Assembly (NCBI GenBank): GCA_013368315.1
Contig: JAACJM010000064.1
Coordinates: 248,001 to 312,000 of the forward strand
Source: Tetrapyrgos nigripes
Lineage: Eukaryota; Basidiomycota; Agaricomycetes; Agaricales; Campanellaceae
Reading direction: 5' to 3'
DNA length: 64,000 bases
The notes beneath the pieces were generated by a model. That model did no database searches. It was not told the DNA's origin and saw only the letters and a program-made list of their open reading frames with translations. Positions within the stretch are counted from its first letter, which is position 1. Each line of letters begins with the position of its first letter. Position numbers and translations under genes: made by a program. Below, in pieces: positions 23,993-34,429 of the stretch.

Positions 23993-24357
23993 TCACCAAA
24001 TCCACCAGATAGCTACCCAAGGCAGCGCAAATCCTACTCCCAAGTACGCGATAAATTTGATTGTGAAGGCACGTTTGTTGAGGTAGTTAAAGGGTAGATG
24101 CTGTTATCCAGAGGGTCAAGTAGTTCAGTAAGTCAGTCCCGTTCAGGTAAGACGAAACACACATCAGTATTCGTATGCGGTGGTGCATCGGCTCCGTAAC
24201 CCCACTTGTGTGCCCCTCGTACATGTGTGAGGACTCTGCTTGTACCAGCAGTGGTAGTCGGCCGAGCACTTGCACTTGCACCCCGGGCGGCACCCCATCG
24301 CGAAGACGAGGACATGAGATAAGAACGGAGAGATGGTGAGACGCGGGATGTAGACAT
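23993..24357 (-). CDS. COX8: Cytochrome c oxidase subunit of the VIIc/Cox8 family
   Basis: Two exons (24357-24163 and 24100-23993) sum to 303 nt, giving 100 residues; the 62-nt intron is GT-AG. The N-terminal 40 or so residues are rich in Arg, Ser and Ala with no acidic residue, a typical mitochondrial import signal. The mature part has HLPFNYLNKRAFTIKFIAYL followed by a single hydrophobic helix (GVGFALPWVAIWWIW), the pattern of the small inner-membrane subunit called VIIc in animals and Cox8 in yeast. It supports assembly and stability of complex IV. The TGA is at 23995-23993. A splice into a further exon is possible because the stop overlaps a GTGAGT, but the simple end fits the family length. 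Confidence 0.8.
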
Positions 24358-26100
24358 AGAAGGAAGCTTCTCGAAAGAATTCGTGATAGCTTTGGGTTTA
24401 GACTTCGCAGTTCTGAATTATTGACTTCATATCGAGTAACCCGAGCCTTTTGTACTCCCGCCCAGACCTAGTAAAAAGTCAGCCCACCGTACTCCGGCTC
24501 CAGCCACGCCCGATCCTTGCGTCTATGTCATACAATGTCTAGAATGAAAAATTCATCCACAGAGCGACCCAGTCCCGGTCTACATCAGCCTCAGCAGGTC
24601 CATTTCGGGTAGGGTCGGGCAGTGATGCTAACTTTTTGGCAATTTGACAGTTTGAGCGGTGGCTAGATCCCAAAGACGACGGGATAAGGCCCAAGATAGA
24701 CCACTGGGGCAGCGCTCCACCAAGTCTAGATGCTCATCATGACGCGAGGCTTCCAATGAGTTTTTCTCCCTCCCAGTGCTGTCCACCATGCGGTATGGAG
24801 AACTAGGTAGTTCCTATTGCAGTTCTTGAATGTCTTGTACAACAAACTAGACAGGATAGCACGGAAGAATACCCAGAAGCAGGCTGCAAACGTCGATGTC
24901 GTCTTTGGTCGGTGACGCGTGTGGTTAGAGTCCAGACCTCGAGAGGCTGTGCTTCAGGCTCCGAGTCTAACTCTAGCGTGTTCCCACGCCGCACTACGCT
25001 GTACCCCTATACGAGATGCTTACTGGTACATACGGACAGCGCATTGAGCATCCTGGCTTAGACAAAATTTTTCTCTGTATGGATTATTCTCAAAAATGCC
25101 CAACTAATATCTACGTGTGCCTTCATATAACCATTCAGCGGTGATCCGACCTCTCTTCAATGGTTTAGTCTCACGTGTTTTATCTAGTTCTTTTTAGTTC
25201 TAATACTATCATCCCAGGAACAATGATGTACTTAGACCTACACCGGGACGCTTCCCGGACCCCCGGCTCATCGTCAGCTCTTGGTCCCAGACTCCCAGCC
25301 CGGGTAATAGACTCCTCCTCCCAACCACCACCATCCATTATCTGTATCGCTATCATTTATCACTATCAAAAGCTCAGTCCGTCAGCCTTGACTATTCACC
25401 TGGATCCTGGATCCACAACTCTTCAAACACGTCTTACGGGTATCCTGTTCGGTATGTTTTCGCCACAATTTCTTCCCTCGGTACCAATTTCCGACGCTTG
25501 CTGAGCCTGACTCGGTGCCTTGACTGTCCTTTTACATGTTATCCATATCCATATGTATCTTAGCTTCGGGCATATCCAGGAATTTCCAGTTAGGAAACTG
25601 TTCAATAGTCGTCAAGAGATGATCTTGAATGGTATGCATCCTACTCATCAAGTGGGGATAGCGTTTCAAGTTAGAACAGATGCCAGTGGTAACGCTTGCT
25701 CAATTGTAATGCAAGGATTCGACGCTATATACAAACTAGTCGTGCACGAAATTTCTTCTGTCTGAGGACCGATGATTTGACGTGAATGCTGCGCCTTGAT
25801 ATACAGACGGCGAGTCGGAGTCGTGTATAAAGACGATGTAGATGAAGTGTAAATTTACTTACCTTCATACTATCCATCAACCGAGCTTCACAGTGATTAT
25901 CTTGTCAGCGTTCTGTGATATAGAATCTACACAGGAGAGGGTAGGGCTTCCGTACTATGGGATGCATGTGCGTTGGCCGGCAAGAGATTTAGTAGATACC
26001 TTTTTTCCACTGTCGTATACGTATATCATCTACTGAACTTTCCAAACCACCATCATCTCCGCTGTCGTCGACGTCCAGCTCAACGTTGACGGTATTTACC
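24358..26100. other. Intergenic, repeat-bearing stretch
   Basis: No exon is supported. It contains one copy of a dispersed repeat (25211-25322). The right end is the 3' flank of the first DUF6593 gene. Confidence 0.4.
25211..25322. repeat. Dispersed repeat, copy 1
   Basis: It shares blocks with 28190-28240 and 31069-31180: a 'CCCRGGAACRATGATGTACT' block (shared with copy 3) and a 'TTGGTCCCAG ... GGGTAATAGACTCCTCCTCC' block (shared with copy 2 and, more loosely, copy 3). It has no coding capacity and is probably a remnant of a short interspersed element. Confidence 0.5.
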
Positions 26101-26793
26101 TCATAATAAAGATGCGTAACCATCACCGTCTTGACTCTTACTCCATCTTCCGCTACTCGACTGTCTGCCTTCTACGTCCTCGCTTGGACTTGTATATCTC
26201 GCATAGTACCTGACGAGGTAGACAAACGTCGTAATTATCTGGTCCATGATTTTCAATCCTTCTGGGTGCACGCGCAGGACAGGGAGGCGATCCTGAGCTT
26301 TTGACAAGAGAGAATAATGTCCATGATCGAAGAAGGCTGTTTCAACTTTGTTTGATTCGTTACGGAGCTGCAGCAGCCATGATACGAGTCAATCTCTTGA
26401 GAAAAGGTCAAAGCACTGACGATAACCCACCCGGCAGTCACTACCATCACTCATCCATTTATACGGTAATCCATCGACGCCCGGGAACGTGAAGCTCCTG
26501 CCATAAGCAGTCAGAGTATTCAAGGTACTGAGAGAATCTACGACTCACCCATTCCACACAGAAACATCCAAAGGCCCAATATCTTTTCCCCAAAGCACGA
26601 TTTTGTCAGAATGAAACGTATGTAAGTCGATTTTCGTCATCAAAGTATACTGGGGGCTTTCATTCGATGATGGCACTAGTTTGTGTATCTCAATTTGAGA
26701 CGAATGTATGTCGACTTTGTACAAAGGAACACCGTCGTGCTGAGATGTAAAAGTGCTTTGGAGTGGATTGTGGTTGTCAAGGGAGAAATCCAT
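26101..26793 (-). CDS. DUF6593 family protein, tandem copy 1
   Basis: Three exons (26793-26549, 26497-26431, 26367-26101) sum to 579 nt, giving 192 residues, with GT-AG introns of 51 and 63 nt. It begins MDFSLDNHNPLQSTFTSQHD and has GVPLYKVDI, a beta-rich stretch (PQYTLMTKIDLHTFHSDKIV), SFTFPGVDGLPYKWM, and a C-terminal GLKIMDQIITTFVYLVRYY. This is the layout of the Agaricomycete DUF6593 family, whose function is unknown. The second intron must be spliced: reading straight through would meet a TGA. Compared with copy 2 the C-terminus differs after FVYLV and is longer. Translated exon 1 is about 80% identical to copy 2. Confidence 0.75.
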
Positions 26794-27229
26794 AGTTGGA
26801 GATGCTGGAAATTACTGCAGGAGGGTCCTTATATGTACGTGCTCTTGGTAAACAGCAATTGCATAGTATGGGGGTTTACACCTCATGTACATGTCGATCT
26901 TACGTAGAGCGCTACAGCTCTAGAACAAGGCTGAAACGTAGTCTTGTATGTAGTTATCTCGTAGGGCGCTGCCAAGTTATGACATACTCACAGAGCACAG
27001 GCGGTTTCCTTTCAGTTTTGCTACCACTTCCGCCTCAAAATTTTACATTATTTAACAAGTCTCTAATGCGAACATTACTAAGACTACAAGCCAAAATTTC
27101 CAGAAAAAAGAGTGTTTAAGCTGGGGCTTTCTCACAAATGTCTCAAATTGGTTTGAATTACAATTGACAGAAATTTGGAAATTTGACTTTCGAGCTCCAA
27201 CACCATCCGCATCACGGAACTGGGACAAA

Positions 27230-27375
27230 CATGGTAAACCGCACCATCGATAGTATATGCTTGCCATCGTACTCCATAACATGGCACCCCGATGGCAATT
27301 GCATACCATCCACTGCCATCTTCAAACCATGATGGTCTTTGCATGGCCAGCATATGCCATGCATGGCAATGTTCG
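27230..27375. repeat. Block dense in ATGG/CCAT and ATGGCA/TGCCAT motifs
   Basis: Within about 145 nt the tetramer ATGG or its complement CCAT occurs more than a dozen times, several times within ATGGCA or TGCCAT, in both orientations. This gives many short palindromes (for example TGCCATGCATGGCA near 27354-27367). It is not a regular tandem array. Confidence 0.5.
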
Positions 27376-28189
27376 TCCCAATTCCGTGATGCGTCAGCTA
27401 ACGGCGTTACTGGTTGTCATGGGTAGCTCCCCAATCCTCCTAGCTCCTATGCTCCTTAGACCTTTTATCATATGTTAGACTACTACTACTCCTTTTAGTA
27501 TTCTTATAAATACTTGTATATTTCATAGTAGTTCTTTAGCCTTATCAACTCTTTTCTCTATGCCTTTATTCATGGCCTAAGGCACCTCGCTATATGAGTC
27601 CATCTACGGTTCTCGAGACTCTTAGCCTGGTCCCTTACACTGGTCGTGATTGGTGCCCTAGTAGTGGTAGCATTACATACTGTGTTCCTTCTCACCATGA
27701 CACCAATACTACGCTCTCTACTCTCTATTCTCGCCCTCTCAGAGGAGAATTCCACCACGTACACAGAATCCATCTCTGGGTCTCTATGGAGACTTGACAC
27801 TTAGAGCTCTTGAGGCCATGGTCGCTTACTCGGTCAAACGTTGGAGCTGACTGTAGTTGGAAAATGTTTCAAATGAACTTGGAACATATATACGAATTCT
27901 TTCAAATTTTTTCTAACCCCCAGCTTAAACACTCTAAAAACGAAGCAGAACTCGCGGAAATGTGGGAAGACCATTTCCGGTCCGCGTCAACACAGCCACT
28001 TCCACATCCTCTCGGCTGCGATTTCTTGGCCCCTCCATAGGTAGTACTTCTAGTATACCTCTCCAGCAAAACTTTTGTATTCCTATTACTCTGCTAGAGC
28101 TACATATGTCTGAGAAAAATTGGAGCACTGCTCCTTCAACTTTCAACTTCAAGTTCCAACCATGATCCGAACTGCCCACTTTATCTTTT

Positions 28190-28240
28190 GGCGTATCAGT
28201 TCTTGGTCCCAGCCCGGGTAATACACTCCTCCTCCTCCTT
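28190..28240. repeat. Dispersed repeat, copy 2
   Basis: It has the block 'TTCTTGGTCCCAGCCCGGGT' followed by AATACACTCCTCCTCC, almost identical to part of copy 1 at 25280-25322. It lies just downstream of the stop codon of DUF6593 copy 2. Confidence 0.5.
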
Positions 28241-28304
28241 GCCTATCGATTTACAACATGCCTATACTCTATCTGTTATCTCTACTTATAATAAAGGTCA
28301 ACTA

Positions 28305-28969
28305 TCACGCAGCACCAGCTGCACCTCCAACAGCTCCTGCGGTCGCCGAAGTCTGGCTGTCTGATTCGTGCTTGACGAGGTAGACAAACGTTGCAATTAT
28401 CTGGTCCAGGATTTTCAATCCATCTGGGTGCACGCGCAGGACAGGGAGGCGATCACGAGATTTTGAGAAGAGAGAATCATGTCCATGATCGAAGAAGGCT
28501 GTTTCAAGTTTGTTTGAGTCGTTACGGAGCTGCGGTAGCCATAAATGGAGTGAATCTCTTGAGAAAAGCTCAAATCACTGACGATAACTAGTACTTACTC
28601 GGTAGTCGCTACCATCTGACTTCCATTTATACGGTAATCCATCGACGCCCGGGAATGTGAGGCTCCTGTCAGTTTCACAAGCAGTCAGAGTATATTCAAG
28701 GTACTGAGAGAATCTACGACTCACCCAGTCCATCCAGAAACATCCAAAGGCCTAATCTCCTTTCCCCAAAGCACAACTTTGTCAGAATGAAATGAATGTA
28801 ACTCGATTTGCGTCATCAGGGTATACTGGGGGCTTCCATTCGATGATGGCACTAGTTTGTATATCTCGATATGAGACGAATGTTTGTCGACTTTGTACAA
28901 AGGAACACCGTCTTGTTCAGATGTAAAGGTGCTTTTGAGTGGATTGTGGTGGTCGAGGGAGAAATTCAT
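28305..28969 (-). CDS. DUF6593 family protein, tandem copy 2
   Basis: Three exons (28969-28725, 28665-28599, 28529-28305) sum to 537 nt, giving 178 residues; introns are 59 and 69 nt, GT-AG, at the same positions and phases as copy 1. Key blocks: MNFSLDHHNPLKSTFTSEQD, GVPLYKVDKH, PQYTLMTQIELHSFHSDKVV, LTFPGVDGLPYKWKSDG, RLPVLRVHPDGLKILDQIIA and TFVYLVKHESD, ending in an Ala/Gly-rich tail. The function of the family is unknown. Exon sizes identical to copy 1 (245 and 67 nt) prove recent tandem duplication. The promoter carries an insertion (about 29061-29335) that copy 1 lacks. Confidence 0.78.
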
Positions 28970-29060
28970 AATTGGAGATGCTGGAAATTACTGCAGGAGG
29001 GTCTTTATATGTACATAGGATGCACCGGCTCCACACTCTTAGTAAAATCATTCAAATTGC

Positions 29061-29335
29061 GTTTTCGGTGTTCTCTGGGCGCTGACCGGCTAAGTTCTAA
29101 ATGCCGTCATCTGGGTCGGAAGCTTGCACTGTGCTATCCCTCCTACACTGTCCTCGGGGTTGGTACTCGGAATGCATTGTGAACATCTCTAGGAGATGTG
29201 TAGGAAGCTTCGAGACCAAGGGACGAAGGATGCACAAACTGTGAAAGCATACCAAAAATCGCCGGCAACTGTCTTATGCAAATGAAATTGCGTTTCGGAT
29301 TTATTCCAAGCGCAAAAATGGGCGCAACTATCCCT
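29061..29335. repeat. 275-bp insertion flanked by a 6-bp direct repeat
   Basis: Compared with the promoter of copy 1, where AATTGC occurs once (26857-26862), copy 2 has AATTGC at 29055-29060 and 29336-29341 with 275 nt between. This resembles a target-site duplication around a small insertion. A longer direct repeat (AAATTGCGTTT...CGG) near 29053 and 29285 lies close to both ends. No clear terminal inverted repeat is seen. Confidence 0.5.
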
Positions 29336-29440
29336 AATTGCATAGCATTTAGGGATTTACACCTCCGGAGGATGGGTCATATATGTCGATCTTACGTAAA
29401 GCGCTACAGCTCTGAATAAGTATGGCGGCTGAAACGCTCC

Positions 29441-29480
29441 AGTAACCTAGAGTAACCTCCTGTAACCAGCTGTAACCTCA
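29441..29480. repeat. Four tandem 10-bp units with GTAACC core
   Basis: The core GTAACC occurs four times at exact 10-nt spacing (29442, 29452, 29462, 29472). This is one helical turn, so all copies face the same side of the DNA. It lies about 470 bp upstream of the DUF6593 copy 2 start and could be a transcription-factor array. Confidence 0.6.
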
Positions 29481-29734
29481 CCTCCCTCAGCACCATACAT
29501 AAGTGCCGGTCGGATGATTATCATCTTGACGATTGATTCTTGTGTAGATAAATACCAGAAACTACGGCAAGAGGGGTTAGATTTCATGCTCAAAGTGATA
29601 ACGACCACTGATCCAGCAAGGGTCAATATGTGGCTGAGAAGGGATGGGAATGTGTAGTAGGTATGTAAAGTCCTGGGAAGGAGATGAGAATCGCGTCCAG
29701 CCCCTACTCGTATTCTTGAAATAAAATATATCTA

Positions 29735-30872
29735 TCACTTTCCACCCGTTGTTCCCATTCCCGTTGCCGTCTTGAAGGAGTCATAGATCCACCACTGGAA
29801 TCCAGTCAGCGTTCCAAACATTAGAACCCTTGTACCTAGTCCCTTCGTCATAAGCCTCACAAAGCCTAGCTCCCTCGCAAGCTGCTGAGTCGATTTCCCT
29901 TTATTCTCTACCCTTCCACGAAGCGAAACCAGAGTGTCAGCAGGATGTGAGACGACGGCACTGATTACTCCAGCAATGTATCCAGACGCGAACGTTATGC
30001 CGAGCTGAGTGAGTTTCGAATATGTGTCCTTAGGGTTTGTGAAGACGTGGGTGTAGAACTGCTCGACCGTTTTCTCGAAAAAGAAGAATTTGGCCATCGT
30101 ATAAGGAATCTAGACGATGTTATTCGTTCAAAGATATGCGCTTCAGTACTTAAGTTTACTAATAAGCACATACCTGTCTCGACCAAAGTGGGACCAACGA
30201 CCCAAACGGGAACCTCGTTTCAATTCTAAACTGCCTCATAGCGGCGAGCGCAGCTCCAAACCCAGTAGGAAACGTCCCAGTCATACTGGTCTGAATCCTT
30301 ACTTTCGTCATTTCGAATGGACAGAGAGCTACATCTGCGAAAACCTCTGCAGAAGCCGAAGCTGCGCACCATATCGCTCCTTTGTACGTGGAATTGGAAG
30401 ATATCTCTTCCCCGGCGATGTTCATGTACAAGTCCTTGAATACGTCGTATAAACCGTATTTGAACATTCCTTGGAATGAGTACCCGGTCAAAGTTGGGCC
30501 AAGTCCTTTCAATACTCCGATCCTTCCTTCTTCTTGAAGGAGAAGCCTCAGAGTCGTGGACAGAGCAGAATACTTGGAAGGATTGACCTGCAGAAACGCG
30601 GAACAATTGGAATTGGCGTTCACTGAGTAAATCCAAGACTTACTTGCCTGCATATTACACTTCGCAACATCTAAAGGGGTTATTGCAGCGTGTGTGATAC
30701 CGCATGCAAGGCCACCGCCTATCATAGACTTGAGGTAGTAGGAGGTGTCATGTGGTACTGATTCCCTATACCTTCAAGTTCATGCAAATCCGATGTTCAG
30801 ATGTTTGAAAAGATCAATCAAGTGTGCTTACCTAGCGTCCCATTTTCTCGGGGTCGAGTGAGATGTAGACAT
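29735..30872 (-). CDS. MIR1: Mitochondrial phosphate carrier
   Basis: Four exons (30872-30832, 30771-30648, 30587-30174, 30109-29735) sum to 954 nt, giving 317 residues. The protein belongs to the mitochondrial carrier family and imports phosphate with protons across the inner membrane for ATP synthesis. The three family signatures are present in order: TPLDVAKCNMQ, CPFEMTKVRIQ and the divergent SHPADTLVSLRGR of phosphate carriers. Other typical blocks are GLGPTLTGYSFQGMFKYGLY and GLGTRVLMFGTLTGFQWWIY. The second intron has a GC donor (30647-30646, CAG then GCAAGT); using the nearby GTAAGT instead would break the frame. I cannot distinguish the MIR1 and PIC2 types with certainty, so the symbol is tentative. 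Confidence 0.92.
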
Positions 30873-31860
30873 TAAGATCTTTAGTATGCCAGCTGTGGCG
30901 CAAAGAAGACTCCAGACCGCCGTTCTATTTAAGGCGAAGTGGCACGGGCTGTTCCGAGGCCTTTAGCTAAGCAAGTTTACATATTGATAATAGATTCGGT
31001 GAGATTTTTTGACCGTTCCCCGGCTTGGCTTGCTGCCGTCGTGAGCTCGTCTGCGTTGTGGTAGTAAGTCCCGGGAACGATGATGTACTGCTGCTTACAT
31101 TGGGATAATTCCCGGAAACCGGCGTTTCAGTTCTTGGACCCATGCCGTGCAATAGACTCGGAACTCCTCCTCCTCCTCCCCTATAGGAGCAGCATGCACA
31201 ACATTGAGTACGGTCGCTAGGAGCTCACTTTAGTAATCTTCCTTTCTGTCTGTCTACGAGAGAGTGGCTAGGAGCCGTCTAGAGGAAAGCTGAATCCGTG
31301 CTCAACAGGCGGATAGGGGCAAGGGGCGACGCGGTTAAATCATGTGATGGAATCTTCTCTCTGACTCCAACTTGTTCAACCATCGCTACAAGACGTCAAC
31401 CACGAGCTCAGAGGAAGTTTATGGACCTATCGTCTCACAGGTTGAGTCTGAAGGTGGGACGACAGCTCAAAAACAAGCTGGTTCATCACCAAGTACTGGG
31501 TTGCTGGTAAGTAATAGTTTTGGCAGATCGAGTCATCCACGGTTGATCAATGTCACATCGGCGGTACCGACAACTTCAAGTTTGGAGCGTTTCTCCAGGG
31601 ACTGGAACAAGTTGCATGTGGCAAAGCACGTCCAGAAGTAGGAGGAAAATCACAATGGGATCTCTATGAAGCTAGCTGGAAACCCTCCAAGCAGAGCCGT
31701 GTCGCTGACAGTCACTTGGTATGTATCTCGGGAATTTCATGACCGGATGACTTACAATGATGTCGACATCAGTCAAGAAATGAGTCGGCATTCCGAGTCA
31801 GTCCGCCTCATTCCTGGAATAAAAACATGGCATCCATCACAATGCCTCTCCATCTTGAAG
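30873..31860. other. Divergent intergenic region
   Basis: This is a shared promoter region between the phosphate carrier (-) and the DUF2828 gene (+). It holds dispersed-repeat copy 3 (31069-31180). Plus-strand frames at 31298-31860 show no domain. Confidence 0.4.
31069..31180. repeat. Dispersed repeat, copy 3
   Basis: It shares CCCGGGAACGATGATGTACT with copy 1 and a diverged TTCTTGGACCC ... CAATAGACTC ... CTCCTCCTCC block with copies 1 and 2. It lies about 5.9 kb from copy 1. Confidence 0.45.
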
Positions 31861-34194
31861 ATGTCTTCCGGTGTCGCTCTTGAGGCTACCACCCAAGAAA
31901 TTTCCCTTCCTCACATTCCTGAGCTTTATGATCCCAACTTCCTCGATCTCTTACTTCCTCCTCCCAAGGAGGTGAATGTAGAGATGAAGGACGACACTAC
32001 CATACCACGTAACGCCATGATGGAAGCGCTGCAGGCCAACACGACGCGTACTTTCACTCAGAATGGTGCCCTTGCCTTCAACAGCACCGGTTCTCCCACT
32101 CTCGATGCCTTCAACGCTCTCACCGCAAAGACCTCTTCTCGCGATATTGCCTACCATCTCAGAAAGTCGTGGGCTGAAGATCCGTCGCTTACATTGCGAC
32201 TTATCTGGCAGTTGCGAAGCATTCATGAAGGAAAGGGCGAAACGGAGGCTTTCTATCGGCGAGTTTTGCCTCCTTCAAGTCATGGGTTCGCATTTTGCTA
32301 ATCAAGTCGATATTCGTGTTGTACTAGGGCTTTTTCCTGGCTATACGAAAACCATCCTCGTACTGCCATCTCCAATCTCCCTATGCTCGTTTTCCCAGTC
32401 TGTCCCAACAAAAAATCTCCCGAGAAGAAACGCTCGCATGGTTACTGGAAAGATCTCCTTAATATCCTCGCATTGGCGGCTACGGACTCCCTCCATATCA
32501 CCAATCCAGAATTCCTTCATCATCCACGAGGACGTTACCTCAGTCGTCGAAATCACGCCCATATACCTATTGTGCGTATTGGACAGGATCATGATATGGA
32601 GCTGCAGATGCAATCACGGCAGAAGCGAGTTCGTGTAGGGAGCGAAAGATCCGACAATATCAGCTCTAAACTGAACGGCGATCCAAAGTTCAGAGCGCTC
32701 TTCATTGCAGTGGCTCGTCTCTTTGGCCATCAATTGATAGAGGATATTAAACTGGTGATCGAGATTGAGAAAATCCCCTCTGGTTCTCCTGATGCAGTTG
32801 CTGTGCGCAGATCTTTGCTGGAGAGGATATCCCTGGCCGGTAAATGGGCTCCTACTCCTGGTGCGGCCCATGATAGGGTGACGAATATTGCGACTGTCAT
32901 CTCCCTTTTGCTACACAACTCTCGTGCATTCATTCCCCAACCATTCCCTCGTTCTGTCGAAAACTTTGACCTCTCTGACACTCAAGTATCTAGTTCCTCC
33001 TCTATCGAATCCCTCATCATTCTCCGCTCCTACTACCAACGCTGGTTCCTCACTCGGATCCGTAATACGACGCACGTCATTGAGCCTCTTATGTGCTCCA
33101 ATAGGTGGTCATCAATTCGCTACGGACGCGTCCCTTCACGATGTATGGACAAAAACACTAACTATTTCTTCAACCATGACCAAACTCGCTTCACTGAATA
33201 CCTCGCTGATGTCGAGATGGGGAAGGCAGGAATCAGTGGTGCTACACTATTCCCGCACGAGCTCATCAAAAGGGTTGTAGAGATTAGTCAAGAAGTAGAG
33301 GGTTTCGGTGCCAAGGGTACACAAGCGAAGCTGCTGAGAGATGCCAAATCGAAGGTGGTAGAGGGACAGTGGAATGCTATCGTTCAGAGATTGAAAGAAT
33401 CGGGAACGCTGGAAAATTGTATCGCTGTCTGTGACGTTTCTGGGTCAATGGGATCACTCTGGCATACTGACTCTGGTTATGGTCAGAGAGGACGAAGACA
33501 GCAGCATGTCCCACCAATTCTCCCCGCTATCTCCCTATCTCTCCTCGTCGCACGTCTTGCCAAACCACCTTTTTCCGACGCCTTTATCACCTTCTCTAGG
33601 TTTCCCGAGTTTGTAACGCTGGATCCCAACCTCTCGCTCCATGAGACTGTCGTACAGATGAGCCAAAGCTCTTGGGGGATGAACACAGACTTTTCAGCAG
33701 TGTTCCTCCAGCTGATCCTCCCTATAGCGAAGGCACACAGGGTCCCCAAAGAAGAAATGATCAAAAGGATCTTCGTCTTCTCGGATATGCAGTTTGACGC
33801 AGCGTGTAATCAACGGGACCGTCGGGACGCGGTCAGGCAGGCTGAGTGGAAAACCAATCACGACGTGGTAGTGAAGGCATATGAAAAAGCTGGTTACGAC
33901 GTTCCACAAATTGTTTACTGGGATTTAGAACATTCAGGGACGTCAACGGTTGAAGTAGAGGCTGAGAGGGAAGGGGTGGCAATGATGAATGGGTTTTCGG
34001 GTGCGATGATGAAAGTTTTCACGGGCGAAGAAGAGGAGACTCAGATTGGTGATGAAGGGTGGGAGGAGGTGAACATAGTTGACGGCGAGGTCAAAACCAA
34101 AACCAAAACCCAGAAGGAAGAGTTTACTCCGCTGAGCGTGATGAAAAAAACGATCTTGAAGCCGTGTTATGATGGTCTGGTTGTTATGGACTGA
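31861..34194 (+). CDS. DUF2828 protein with von Willebrand factor A-like C-terminus
   Basis: Two exons (31861-32258 and 32328-34194) sum to 2265 nt, giving 754 residues. The N-terminal helical region (LTAKTSSRDIAYHLRKSWAE, RLIWQLRSIHEGKGE, WKDLLNILALAATD) is the DUF2828 part, which resembles TROVE-type repeats. The C-terminal half has a vWA fold with an intact metal-binding site: AVCDVSGSMGS (DxSxS), SSWGMNTDFSAVF and RIFVFSDMQFDAA. In Ro60-like proteins this pairing is linked to RNA binding, but for fungal members the role is unknown. The 69-nt intron uses a GC donor (32259-32260); only this keeps the frame (FYR then AFSWLYENHPRTAISNLP). The C-terminus is acidic with a short KTKTKT run. Confidence 0.85.
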
Positions 34195-34429
34195 GTTAGC
34201 AATCTCACTCGTATATATATTGGAACGATGTGTATACCTCTTGACAGTAATTTTCTGGTTCCTAAAATGCATGTATCCAATTTCTTGTACGAAAAGAATC
34301 CAAGACTTCCTTGCATAGGGGCAACGTGGGAACGATGACATTTCTGGCGATGAAGCGGCGGTTTGTAATACTGTAGCTCTTTGTCCTCTACAGCCATCAC
34401 CCAACGACCCAATAAGCATCTCGCCTAAT

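Larger units (their letters stand above)
26794..28304. other. Spacer between the two DUF6593 copies
   Basis: The left part (to about 26960) is the promoter of copy 1 and is similar to the region upstream of copy 2. The middle contains the CCAT/ATGG-rich block (27230-27375). No gene is recognised in 27376-28180. Confidence 0.4.
28970..29734. other. Upstream region of DUF6593 copy 2 and 3' flank of the phosphate carrier
   Basis: It contains stretches similar to the promoter of copy 1 (28971-29060 and 29336-29420), separated by the insertion 29061-29335, and then a four-unit 10-bp repeat at 29441-29480. No gene is seen. Confidence 0.45.

Noticed and set aside
26367..26430. In-frame TGA in DUF6593 copy 1, first read as a pseudogene
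   Set aside because: The TGA lies inside a 63-nt GT-AG intron whose borders match those of copy 2; splicing removes it.
32063..32638. 191-codon plus-strand frame
   Set aside because: It is an alternative-frame shadow of the DUF2828 gene crossing its intron.
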